From: Pontivivens ytuae
Lineage (GTDB): Bacteria > Pseudomonadota > Alphaproteobacteria > Rhodobacterales > Rhodobacteraceae
Assembly (NCBI RefSeq): GCF_015679265.1
Contig: NZ_CP064942.1
Location: forward strand, 3,824,001-3,888,000
Direction: 5' to 3'
Length of the DNA: 64,000 bases
How positions within the stretch are numbered: position 1 is the stretch's first letter; each line of letters opens with the position of its first letter. Under the pieces are notes generated by a model that searched no databases, was not told where the DNA came from, and saw only the letters and a list, made by a program, of their open reading frames with translations. Both the position numbers and the translations under genes were made by a program. Below are positions 1 to 7,413 of this stretch, one piece after another.

Positions 1-134
1 GCCGGGTCTCGATCCGGCTCGACGGCGGCACGCTCGGCCTCGACTGGCGGGACGACGGCGTCTGGATGAGCGGCCCGGTCGCCCACGTCTTCTCCGGCAC
101 CTTTACCGCGAGTTTCCTGGAGGGCGCGGTATGA
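1..134 (+). CDS. dapF: Diaminopimelate epimerase, C-terminal end (partial)
   Basis: Only the last 43 codons are inside the window, reading in the frame that starts at base 3. The visible tail contains DGG near its start and then [11 protein letters not shown], which matches the conserved end of DapF, the enzyme that converts LL- to meso-diaminopimelate for lysine and peptidoglycan synthesis. The TGA stop overlaps the ATG of the next gene (ATGA), so the two are translationally coupled. The call rests on this short tail and on the dapF-mtaB gene order known in alphaproteobacteria. Confidence 0.8.
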   Translation, partial: RVSIRLDGGTLGLDWRDDGVWMSGPVAHVFSGTFTASFLEGAV

Positions 135-1387
135 GCGCCCCGGTCTTCACCAATTTCGGCTGCCGTCTCAACATGTACGAGACCGAGGCGATGAAGGAGC
201 TCGCCGCTCAGGCTGGCCTGCGCGACGCCGTCGTCGTCAACACCTGCGCCGTGACCGCGGAGGCCGTGCGCAAGTCGCAGCAGGCCATCCGCCGCCTTAA
301 GCGCGACAACCCGCAGGCGCAGGTCATCGTGACGGGTTGCGCCGCGCAGACGGAGCCCGAAACCTTCGCCGGAATGGACGAAGTCGCCCGCGTCGTCGGC
401 AACCTCGAAAAGATGCAGGCGGAGACGTGGGAGGGCATCGCGCAGGGCCCCGATTTCATCGGTCAGACCGAGCGCGTACAGGTCAACGACATCATGTCCG
501 CGACCGAAACGGCGGGTCACCTGATCGACGGCTTCGGCACCCGGTCGCGCGCCTACGTGCAGGTCCAGAACGGCTGCGACCACCGCTGCACGTTCTGCAT
601 CATCCCCTACGGCCGCGGCAATTCCCGCTCCGTCCCCGCGGGCGTGGTGGTGGAACAGATCCAGCGGCTCGTCGACAAGGGCTACAACGAGGTCGTGCTG
701 ACCGGCGTCGATCTCACGAGCTGGGGCGCCGACCTGCCGGGCGAGCCGCGCCTCGGAGATCTGGTGCGGCGGATCCTGAAGCTGACGAGCGTGCCGCGCC
801 TGCGCATCTCCTCCATCGACTCGATCGAGGCGGACCCGGCGCTGGTCGAGGCCATCGCGACCGAGCCGCGCCTGATGCCGCACCTGCACCTGTCCTTGCA
901 GGCGGGCGATGACATGATCCTGAAGCGGATGAAGCGCCGGCATCTGCGCGACGACGCTATCCGCTTCTGCGCGGAGATGCGCGCGGCCCGCCCCGACATC
1001 GTCTACGGCGCCGACATCATCGCGGGCTTTCCGACAGAGACCGACGCGATGTTCGAGAACTCCCTGCGGCTGGTGGAGGAGTGCGGGCTCACCTGGCTCC
1101 ACGTCTTTCCCTATTCCCCGCGCCCCGGCACCCCCGCCGCGCGGATGCCGCAGGTCGCGAAGGCTGCGATCAAGGAGCGTGCCGCCCGCCTGCGCACCGC
1201 CGGGGACGATGCCGTCGCCCGCCACCTCGCAGCGCAGGTAAACCGCACCCACCGCGTCCTGACCGAAGCGCCCGACATGGGTCGGACGGAAGGCTTCACC
1301 GAGGTCGCCTTCGCCTCCCCGCAGCCCGTGGGCGAGATCGTCGAGACGACGATCACCGGCACCCAGGGCCAGCGCCTCGCCGCCTGA
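131..1387 (+). CDS. mtaB: tRNA t6A37 methylthiotransferase MtaB
   Basis: A 418-residue radical-SAM methylthiotransferase that converts t6A37 to ms2t6A37 in ANN-decoding tRNAs. The N-terminal UPF0004 domain carries the three cluster cysteines C11, C39 (VNTCAV) and C70 (TGC). The radical-SAM CxxxCxxC is C149, C153 and C156 in [11 protein letters not shown] short TRAM-like tail follows. The length fits MtaB and is shorter than most MiaB proteins; the starting FGCRLN is the MtaB style. The start overlaps the dapF stop. The enzyme is cytoplasmic. Confidence 0.93.
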   Translation: MSAPVFTNFGCRLNMYETEAMKELAAQAGLRDAVVVNTCAVTAEAVRKSQQAIRRLKRDNPQAQVIVTGCAAQTEPETFAGMDEVARVVGNLEKMQAETWEGIAQGPDFIGQTERVQVNDIMSATETAGHLIDGFGTRSRAYVQVQNGCDHRCTFCIIPYGRGNSRSVPAGVVVEQIQRLVDKGYNEVVLTGVDLTSWGADLPGEPRLGDLVRRILKLTSVPRLRISSIDSIEADPALVEAIATEPRLMPHLHLSLQAGDDMILKRMKRRHLRDDAIRFCAEMRAARPDIVYGADIIAGFPTETDAMFENSLRLVEECGLTWLHVFPYSPRPGTPAARMPQVAKAAIKERAARLRTAGDDAVARHLAAQVNRTHRVLTEAPDMGRTEGFTEVAFASPQPVGEIVETTITGTQGQRLAA

Positions 1388-1410
1388 GCGGCCACCCGGC
1401 AGGACCGTCG

Positions 1411-1441
1411 CTTGCGTATTTGCCGGAAAGATGAAGGCGGG
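1411..1441 (+). repeat. Dispersed post-stop repeat, copy 1
   Basis: Consensus core GCGTATTTG...AAAGATGAAG begins 24 nt after the mtaB stop. Related copies occur near 7267, 10164, 12650, 18825, 53101 and 57280. An inverted copy on the minus strand lies at 1450-1476. Confidence 0.75.
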
Positions 1442-1462
1442 AACCGCGCCCCGCCTTCATCT
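1429..1462. terminator. Hairpin between convergent mtaB and the molybdenum hydroxylase operon
   Basis: A perfect 13-bp stem (1429-1441 with 1450-1462, arm AGATGAAGGCGGG) encloses an 8-nt loop. It lies between the 3' ends of two convergent genes. It is built from two inverted copies of the dispersed repeat and could terminate transcription from both sides. There is no long T tract. Confidence 0.6.
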
Positions 1463-1476
1463 GTCTTCAAGTATCC
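1450..1476 (-). repeat. Dispersed post-stop repeat, inverted copy 1b
   Basis: Read on the minus strand this copy starts GGATACTTG and ends GATGAAGGCGGG. It begins 31 nt after the stop of the minus-strand gene that ends at 1507, so it is again in sense orientation to the gene before it. It closely resembles the copy at 7267. Confidence 0.7.
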
Positions 1477-1506
1477 AAGATACGACGCCCGCTGCAGGCG
1501 CAGGCC

Positions 1507-3780
1507 TCAGACCTGCAGGAAACGCACGTCGCGGCTGAACGGCATCCGGCGCAGTCTCTGCCCGGTTGCGTCATGGATCGCGTTGGCGAGGGCCGGGGCT
1601 GCCGGCGGCGTCGCCACCTCGCCCGCGCCGCCCATCTTGTCCGCGGTCTGCAGCAGGTCGATCTCGAACTCCGGCGACTGGCCCATGGACATGAACGTGT
1701 AGTCCCAGAAGTTCTCCTGCACCACGCGGCCATCGGCGAAGTTGATCTCCTGTCCCAGCGCCTGGGAGAAGCCGAAGATCGCGCCCGAGATGATCTGGTC
1801 GCGGAAGTTGCGCGGGTCCATCACGGTGCCGGGGTCGGCGGCGACCCAGACCTTCTCGATCCGGATGTCCTCGGTCGCGTCCACCTGCACGACCATCGCG
1901 ACCCAGGAGCCGAAGGAGAGCATGTGCGCGATGCCGCGGCCCTTGCCCTCGGGCAGGGGCTCGCCCCAGCCCGCCATCTCCGCCACCCGCTCGAGGCAGG
2001 CGCGCGCCGGGGCGAGGCGGTCGTCGTCGCCCATCATGGCGAGGCGGAAGGCGAGGGGGTCCATGCCCGCGGCCTCCGCCATCTCGTCCATGAAGCCTTC
2101 GTGGAAGAAGCCGTTATAGCTGTTGCCGACCGCTCGCCAGAACCCGACCGGGATCGCGAGGTCCGCCACATGGGCCGAGACCCGGTGGTTCTCGATCGCG
2201 ACCGGCTGGTTGTAGGCGCCGTCGGTGATCGTCTTGTCCGGCCCCATGGCCGAGAGGTTGGGATAGGTCCGCGCGATCACGCTCGCCATGATCGAGGGGG
2301 CGGCGATCTTCATCTCCACCGCCGTCGCAGCGCCCCCCTCCGGCACCACGGCGCGGAAGCGGCCGAGCGCGGCGGGCCGGTAGGTGTCGTGGCGCATGTC
2401 CTCTTCCCGGCTCCACGTCACCTTGATCGGCCGCCCGTCCGCATGCTGGGCGAGGGCCGCGGCATAGAGCGGATAGTCCACCTCGCCACGCCGCCCGAAG
2501 CCGCCGCCGAGGTGGAGCTGGTTCACCGTGACCTGCTCGTATTCGAGGCCGAGCATCGCGGCACAGCGCCCCGCCACGATCCCCGGCGCCTGGGTGCCGA
2601 GCCAGAGCTCCAGCCCCTGATCGGTGATCTGCGCCGTCGCGTTCATCGGCTCCATCGTCGCGTGGGCGAGGTAGGGCACGCCGTATTCCGCCTCGACCAA
2701 ATTGCCTTGCGGATCGGCGAAGGCGGCGTCCACGTCGCCCTTGTCCATCAGCGCGTGATCCGCATCGGCCTGGATCGCCTCGACCAGCCGCGCGTCGATC
2801 CCCTCGTCATCGGGCGGGTAGGGGGCGGCGCCCCACTCGACCTCGAGCGCGCGGGCGCCTTCGAAGGCCGCCCAGGTGTGATCCGCGATGATGCCGAAGC
2901 CGCGGCCGGTCTGCGTCTCGATTGCCACCACGTCGCGCACGCCGGGCACGGCGCGGGCCGCGTCCATGTTCACGCTGAGTGCGGGCGCGCCGAAGCGGGG
3001 CGAGATCACGACCGTGCCGTGCAGCATGTCGGGCAGTTCGACGTCGATGCCGAAGATCGGGGCGCCCGTCACCTTCTCCCCAATCTCCACGCGGGGTTGC
3101 GAGCGGCCGAGCACCCGCCATTCGGAGGCGGGCTTCAGCGCGGGCGTATCCACCTCGACCGTGGCGGCGGCGAGCGCCAGCTCGCCATAGCTCGCCGTGC
3201 GCTCGTTGGCGGTGTCGATCACGCTGCCATTCTCCGCCCGCAGGCTGGAGGGGGCGACACCCCATCGCTCCGCCGCCGCGGCGATCAGCGCCGCGCGGGC
3301 CATGGCCCCGGCCTCGCGCATCCGCACGTAGCCATCGATGACCGAAGACGAGCCGCCCGTCACCTGCATGCCGAAGAGCTTGCCCACGACGCGCATCGTC
3401 TCCCGCTGGGCCTGCGCGGCGAAGCCGTCCTCGAAATGCGGGGGCATCGCGCCCTCGGCCAGCATGGCGGAGTTGTAGTAGACCGGCGCGTTCGGCCCGA
3501 CCTCCGCCCGCACCGCGGCGAGCGAGACGTTGAGCTCCTCGGCCACCATCGCGGCGAGCGTGGTGTGGATGCCCTGACCCATCTCGGCGCGCGGGGTGAT
3601 GACGGTGATGGTCCCGTCCTCCGCGATCTTCACGAAGGGGTTGAAGACGCCTTCGCCCTCGGCCGCCTCCAGAGGATTGTCGTAGGGGCGGTTGTAGTAC
3701 CAGACGCCGAAGGCGACCCCGCCGACGGCAGCGGTGCCGAGGCCCAGGAACGTGCGGCGGACGATCTTGCCGATACCCAT
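1507..3780 (-). CDS. Molybdopterin-binding subunit of an IorB-type molybdenum hydroxylase
   Basis: A 757-residue large subunit of the xanthine dehydrogenase/aldehyde oxidase family, closest in layout to isoquinoline 1-oxidoreductase beta (IorB). It should bind the molybdopterin cofactor and hydroxylate an aldehyde or N-heterocycle. Residues 8-13 (RRTFLG) followed by a hydrophobic stretch form a Tat-type signal, so the complex is probably periplasmic. GGGFGRRGE is a family motif. It starts 3 nt after the stop of the [2Fe-2S] subunit. No cytochrome c partner is present nearby. The substrate is unknown; the divergent TetR gene may sense it. Confidence 0.88.
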   Translation of the reverse strand: MGIGKIVRRTFLGLGTAAVGGVAFGVWYYNRPYDNPLEAAEGEGVFNPFVKIAEDGTITVITPRAEMGQGIHTTLAAMVAEELNVSLAAVRAEVGPNAPVYYNSAMLAEGAMPPHFEDGFAAQAQRETMRVVGKLFGMQVTGGSSSVIDGYVRMREAGAMARAALIAAAAERWGVAPSSLRAENGSVIDTANERTASYGELALAAATVEVDTPALKPASEWRVLGRSQPRVEIGEKVTGAPIFGIDVELPDMLHGTVVISPRFGAPALSVNMDAARAVPGVRDVVAIETQTGRGFGIIADHTWAAFEGARALEVEWGAAPYPPDDEGIDARLVEAIQADADHALMDKGDVDAAFADPQGNLVEAEYGVPYLAHATMEPMNATAQITDQGLELWLGTQAPGIVAGRCAAMLGLEYEQVTVNQLHLGGGFGRRGEVDYPLYAAALAQHADGRPIKVTWSREEDMRHDTYRPAALGRFRAVVPEGGAATAVEMKIAAPSIMASVIARTYPNLSAMGPDKTITDGAYNQPVAIENHRVSAHVADLAIPVGFWRAVGNSYNGFFHEGFMDEMAEAAGMDPLAFRLAMMGDDDRLAPARACLERVAEMAGWGEPLPEGKGRGIAHMLSFGSWVAMVVQVDATEDIRIEKVWVAADPGTVMDPRNFRDQIISGAIFGFSQALGQEINFADGRVVQENFWDYTFMSMGQSPEFEIDLLQTADKMGGAGEVATPPAAPALANAIHDATGQRLRRMPFSRDVRFLQV

Positions 3781-3783
3781 GGT

Positions 3784-4233
3784 TCAGCCCTCCTGCCCGG
3801 ATGCGGTCTTGATGGCGGCGCGGATGCGGGGATAGGTCCCGCAGCGGCAGAGGTTCGTCATGGCCAGATCGATATCCTCGTCCGTGGGCCGCGGCGTCTG
3901 CTCCAACAGCGCCACGGCGGCGAGGATCTGGCCCGACTGGCAATATCCGCATTGCGGCACGTTGTGCTCGATCCAGGCCTCCTGCACCCGGTGCAGCACG
4001 TCGCCCTGCGCGATCCCCTCGATCGTCGTCACCTCGCCCTCGACGGCGGAGGCGGGGTAGGAGCAGGAGCGGACCGGCTCCCCGTCCACCAGCACCGTGC
4101 ACGACCCGCAGGCCGCCACACCGCAGCCGAATTTCGGTCCCTTGATGTCCAGGAGGTCGCGCAGCACCCACAGGAGCGGCATATCCTCGGGCGCCTCGAC
4201 CTCGTAGTCGGCCCCGTTGATCGTGAGTAGCAT
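3784..4233 (-). CDS. [2Fe-2S] subunit of the IorA-type molybdenum hydroxylase
   Basis: A 149-residue two-cluster ferredoxin-like subunit. The plant-type cluster ligands are C37, C42, C45 and C57; the second cluster uses C95, C98, C129 and C131 (CGYCQSG and [10 protein letters not shown]). It passes electrons from the molybdenum subunit encoded just downstream. It has no signal peptide and would be exported with the Tat-tagged large subunit (inference). An AAGGA ribosome-binding site sits 7 nt before the ATG. The length is typical of IorA and CoxS-like subunits. Confidence 0.92.
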   Translation of the reverse strand: MLLTINGADYEVEAPEDMPLLWVLRDLLDIKGPKFGCGVAACGSCTVLVDGEPVRSCSYPASAVEGEVTTIEGIAQGDVLHRVQEAWIEHNVPQCGYCQSGQILAAVALLEQTPRPTDEDIDLAMTNLCRCGTYPRIRAAIKTASGQEG

Positions 4234-4255
4234 GGCGCGGTCCTTCCCCTCGGCA

Positions 4256-4273
4256 TTCGATATTCAATACGAA
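4256..4273. promoter_or_regulatory. Possible TetR operator in the divergent promoter region
   Basis: TTCG and CGAA flank a 10-bp AT-rich core in the 131-nt region between the IorAB-type operon and the tetR gene. Only the outer four bases on each side are symmetric, so this is a weak candidate based mainly on position. Confidence 0.25.
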
Positions 4274-4364
4274 AGTACGAAGCTCGGTCAGTCAATGTCA
4301 ATAAGAGACCGACGTTCCGTTATTTGTCTTGCGAAACGGTCGCAGCAACGCTAGCTAGGATAGC

Positions 4365-5033
4365 ATGACGAAGATGTTTCAGCGTGCCCGCTCGCCCGAA
4401 CACAAGGAAGTCCGTCGCCGGATGATCCTCGACGCCGCCGCGCGCGTGCTCGAACGCGACGGTTTCAACGGAACCAGTCTCAACGCCATCGCGCAGGAGG
4501 CCGGCGTCGTCAAATCCGGGCTCTACCGCTACTTCGAGAGTCGGGAGGAGATCCTGCTCGAGCTTTTGGTCGCGGATGTGCAGGATCTTTGCAATGCGTT
4601 CGAACAGCGCATCGACGGGCAGAGCTCCGTCTCCCACGTCGCCGACGTGATGGCCGAGTGCTTCATCGAACGCCCGCAGCTCTGCCTGCTGACCTCGCGC
4701 ATGGCCTCGGTGCTGGAGCACAACATCACCGGCGACACGATCCGCGGCATGAAGCGGCGGCTGAACGCGTGCTCCGCCCAGGTGGCCGACTCGCTCTGCC
4801 GCGCCATCCCGCACTGGCAGCCGGAGGAGGCGCATCGCGGCCTCATGATGCTCTACATGATGATCGCGGGCCTCTACCCGATGACCCATCCGCCGGAGCA
4901 TGTGGCGGTGGTACTGCGCGAGCCCGAATTCTGCGACAACGTCCCGGATTTCGAGCCCACGGTGCGGTTCGCCGCGCAGGCCATGCTGCGCGGCATCGAG
5001 AACATCGCGCAGGAACGCCGCGCGGTCCTCTGA
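4365..5033 (+). CDS. TetR/AcrR family transcriptional regulator
   Basis: A 222-residue regulator with an N-terminal TetR helix-turn-helix (residues about 19-65: ILDAAARVLERDGF, then SLNAIAQEAGVVKSGLYRYF) and a larger all-helical ligand domain. It is transcribed divergently from the molybdenum hydroxylase genes, which is the usual arrangement for local repression. AGGA lies 4 nt before the ATG. The ligand is unknown. Confidence 0.9.
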   Translation: MTKMFQRARSPEHKEVRRRMILDAAARVLERDGFNGTSLNAIAQEAGVVKSGLYRYFESREEILLELLVADVQDLCNAFEQRIDGQSSVSHVADVMAECFIERPQLCLLTSRMASVLEHNITGDTIRGMKRRLNACSAQVADSLCRAIPHWQPEEAHRGLMMLYMMIAGLYPMTHPPEHVAVVLREPEFCDNVPDFEPTVRFAAQAMLRGIENIAQERRAVL

Positions 5034-5039
5034 CCTCGT

Positions 5040-5399
5040 TCAGGAGGCGGGGCGCAGTGGGCCCGTCGCGATCTGACGGCAGCGGCGATCGTATTCGCGC
5101 TGCATCGCGATCTCTTCGCCCTTGTTGAGGGCCACGTCGCCCTCGGCGTCGCCCATCAGCGCCGATGGCGGGATCAGCACCAGGAACACGCCGACCGCGT
5201 CTGCCGCCTGGGCGGAGCGCTGACGCGAGACCGCATCGGCCAGTTCCAGTGAGTTGCGGTTCATCTCGTTCACAAGAATATCGCAGCTCAGGCTCGAATA
5301 TTCGCTGGACGAGACTGCGACCGGCGCAATGGAGGATGGCGATTTCGCGCAGGCCGACAGGACCGCCACGGCGGCGACGGCCAGTACAATCTTCTTCAT
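5040..5399 (-). CDS. Small predicted lipoprotein
   Basis: 119 residues from the MKKIV start. The longer reading frame has an upstream ATG at 5453, but MKKIVLAVAAVAVLSAC is a clean lipoprotein signal with the modified cysteine at C17. The mature part has two further cysteines and a hydrophobic segment (GVFLVLIPPSAL). It is probably an envelope lipoprotein of unknown function. Its 3' end is 6 nt from the convergent tetR gene. Confidence 0.75.
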   Translation of the reverse strand: MKKIVLAVAAVAVLSACAKSPSSIAPVAVSSSEYSSLSCDILVNEMNRNSLELADAVSRQRSAQAADAVGVFLVLIPPSALMGDAEGDVALNKGEEIAMQREYDRRCRQIATGPLRPAS

Positions 5400-5543
5400 G
5401 ATGAGTGAAACCCCACGTTTCGTTGTCTTCGGCGGGTTGTCCGACCACCCCAAATTGGCTGAACAACCTCTGGTTATATGAAGAGTGCCGAGATCAACTG
5501 AATAGAACTGATCCGATACTGTTCTCTTTCCGGATGGCGTTTT

Positions 5544-5570
5544 GTTAACCTTTCGTCAACAAAGGTTAAC
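5544..5570. promoter_or_regulatory. Perfect AT-rich inverted repeat
   Basis: Arms GTTAACCTTT (5544-5553) and AAAGGTTAAC (5561-5570) with a 7-nt loop lie in the 307-nt region between the divergent lipoprotein and PaiB-like genes. No T tract follows directly. A dimeric operator is as likely as a hairpin. Confidence 0.45.
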
Positions 5571-5706
5571 GTTCAAATTTGATCTATTTTGTGAGATGGC
5601 CGTCCGCACCGCGGCGACGGGGCATTGCACGGCTACAATACCGGCGTTGACCGCTGCCCCGTCAGGACGCGAAGGATAGGTCCGCACAGGACAGGACCTT
5701 CGCGCG

Positions 5707-6312
5707 ATGCACCCGAACCCGACCTTCCGCAAAGCCGAGCGCGCGCAGAACATCGATTTCGCGCGCCGCCGCGGCTTCGGCACGCTCAGTGTGAACGGCC
5801 CCAACGGGCCGCTGGCCGCCCATGTGCCGTTCCTCCTCGACGCGGACGGGACGGTGGCGGAGGCGCATCTCGCCCGCTCCAACCCGATCCTGCGGGCCGC
5901 GGGTCCTGCGCTCCTCGCCGTGACGGGGCCAGACGGCTACATCTCGCCCGACTGGTACGGCGCCGACGACCAGGTGCCGACCTGGAACTACGTCGCCGTC
6001 CACCTGCGCGGCCGGCTGGACGTGCTGGAGCCCGACGTCCTGCGCCCGCATCTCGACGCGCTCTCGGCACGGCACGAAACCCCGCTCGACAAGCGGCCCT
6101 GGACCATGGCGAAGATGACGCCGGACGTCGCGACCCGCATGATGCGGATGATCGTGCCTGTCCGCCTGCATATCGACGCGGTGGAGGGCACCTGGAAGCT
6201 CAACCAGAACAAGAAGGCGGCGCACCGCCTCGCCGCCGCGGACGCGGTCGAGACTGGCCACGGCACGGAACTCCGCCATCTTGCCGCGTGGATGCGCGAC
6301 CCGCCCGCCTGA
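5707..6312 (+). CDS. FMN-binding negative regulator, PaiB family
   Basis: A 201-residue protein with the PaiB/FMN-binding split-barrel fold. It begins MHPNP, and shows the family segments AAHVPFLLD, SPDWYG, VPTWNY and GTWKLNQNK. PaiB was described as a negative regulator of sporulation and protease genes in Bacillus; in proteobacteria the role is unclear and flavin-dependent catalysis is possible. The following glutathione S-transferase gene starts 13 nt after the stop. Confidence 0.85.
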   Translation: MHPNPTFRKAERAQNIDFARRRGFGTLSVNGPNGPLAAHVPFLLDADGTVAEAHLARSNPILRAAGPALLAVTGPDGYISPDWYGADDQVPTWNYVAVHLRGRLDVLEPDVLRPHLDALSARHETPLDKRPWTMAKMTPDVATRMMRMIVPVRLHIDAVEGTWKLNQNKKAAHRLAAADAVETGHGTELRHLAAWMRDPPA

Positions 6313-6325
6313 GAGGAGACGGCCC

Positions 6326-6925
6326 ATGCAGCTCTACGACAACCCCGCCTCACCCTATTGCCGCAAGGTCCGGATCCTGGCCGAGATCGCCGGGTGCAAT
6401 GCCGCGCTCGAGGCGATCGACGCCGCCGGCAACGCGGTGGAGACCGGCACCATGCCGCTCGCCGTCAACCCGCTCGGCAAGATCCCGTGCCTCGTGCGCA
6501 AGGACGGTCCGGCACTCTACGACAGCCGGGTGATCTGCGAATATCTCGACGACCTGTGGGGCACGAACATGTACCCCGCCGCCCGCCGCTGGGACGTGAA
6601 GGTGCTGGAGGCGACGGCGGACGGCGTCATGGATGCCGCTCTCCTGATCATCTACGAGGGCCGTGTCCGGCCCGACGAGATGCAGTCCGCCCCCTGGATG
6701 GACGGGCAGAAGGCGAAGGTCTTCCGCGCGCTCGACGTCCTCGAAGGCCGCTGGATGGCGCATCTCGCGGGGCCTGTGGACATGGGGCAGATCGCGCTCG
6801 GCGCCGCCTTGGGCTATCTCGACTTCCGTGGGCCCGTGGGTGAATGGCGCGGCGAACGGCCCGCGCTGGCCGCCTGGTTCGAGGGCTTCGCCGCGCGTCC
6901 CGAGATGACGGCCACCGCGCCCTGA
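6326..6925 (+). CDS. Glutathione S-transferase family protein
   Basis: 199 residues from the ATG at 6326, which has GAGGAGAC about 6 nt upstream. The thioredoxin-like N-terminal domain contains SPYCRKV (S9 and C12 as candidate activating residues), a cis-proline region GKIPCLV, and YDSRVICEYL, where the S/D pair binds the glutathione gamma-glutamyl group. An all-helical C-terminal domain follows. The substrate is unknown. Confidence 0.88.
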   Translation: MQLYDNPASPYCRKVRILAEIAGCNAALEAIDAAGNAVETGTMPLAVNPLGKIPCLVRKDGPALYDSRVICEYLDDLWGTNMYPAARRWDVKVLEATADGVMDAALLIIYEGRVRPDEMQSAPWMDGQKAKVFRALDVLEGRWMAHLAGPVDMGQIALGAALGYLDFRGPVGEWRGERPALAAWFEGFAARPEMTATAP

Positions 6926-6987
6926 GCGCGCAGGCGCTGGCCCGCCGCCGGAACCGGCCCATCTCCCGCCCAAACGGGAGACACGCC

Positions 6988-7212
6988 ATGGATCATGTTG
7001 CAGAAGCCGCGGCCCGCGCCGCCCGCCAGCTCGCCGAAGCGCGGGCGGCGGTGGATGCGGAGTTCGGACAGGGCCACGCGGCCGCGGCCCCGGAGCTGGT
7101 CGCCGCCATGGTTCAGGCCGCGGCGATCCACACCGCGGTGCTCGCCGGCAAGGCCGCGAGCGAGGAGACGAACCGCACGCTCCTGCAACTCAAACCCCGG
7201 CTCTTCGGCTGA
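6988..7212 (+). CDS. Small helical hypothetical protein
   Basis: 74 residues, rich in alanine (about one third) and predicted almost wholly helical. No family was recognised. GGGAG lies about 7 nt before the ATG, and codon use matches its neighbours. It has no signal peptide or membrane segment. It sits between the GST gene and the formate dehydrogenase gene on the same strand. Confidence 0.6.
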   Translation: MDHVAEAAARAARQLAEARAAVDAEFGQGHAAAAPELVAAMVQAAAIHTAVLAGKAASEETNRTLLQLKPRLFG

Positions 7213-7215
7213 CCC

Positions 7216-7239
7216 AAGACCTTTCGCCCGAGAGGTCTT
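7216..7239 (+). terminator. Weak hairpin after the small hypothetical gene
   Basis: Arms AAGACCT (7216-7222) and AGGTCTT (7233-7239) with a 10-nt loop, ending in TTT. It lies 4 nt after the stop at 7212. Confidence 0.35.
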
Positions 7240-7243
7240 TGCA

Positions 7244-7263
7244 GAATTCTCGTCCGAGAATTC
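7244..7263. repeat. Perfect 9-bp palindrome GAATTCTCG/CGAGAATTC
   Basis: The arms are 7244-7252 and 7255-7263 with a 2-nt centre. It directly precedes the dispersed repeat at 7267, so it may be the 5' module of a composite repeat. Confidence 0.55.
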
Positions 7264-7266
7264 CTG

Positions 7267-7304
7267 GCCTCCGGCGGGGATACTTGGACAAGGAGGAAGG
7301 CGGG
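7267..7304 (+). repeat. Dispersed post-stop repeat, copy 2
   Basis: It starts GCCTCCGGCGGGGATACTTG and ends GGAAGGCGGG. The GCCTCCGGCGGGGATA part also occurs at 53101. It lies 55 nt after the stop at 7212. Confidence 0.7.
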
Positions 7305-7413
7305 CGTTTCCCATCGGAACGCGAGGTGGGCGCAAACGGTGCGTCTCGTGTCGGGAACCGCGTTTCGCACCGCGCGGCGGAGTGATTAAGTCTCGGGCAG
7401 AGCGAGGATGCCC

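Noticed and set aside
1573..4230. 885-codon open frame on the plus strand opposite the molybdenum hydroxylase genes
   Set aside because: The opposite strand encodes clear IorA and IorB proteins. The translation is rich in R, H, G and A with no domain, as expected for antisense frames in high-GC DNA.
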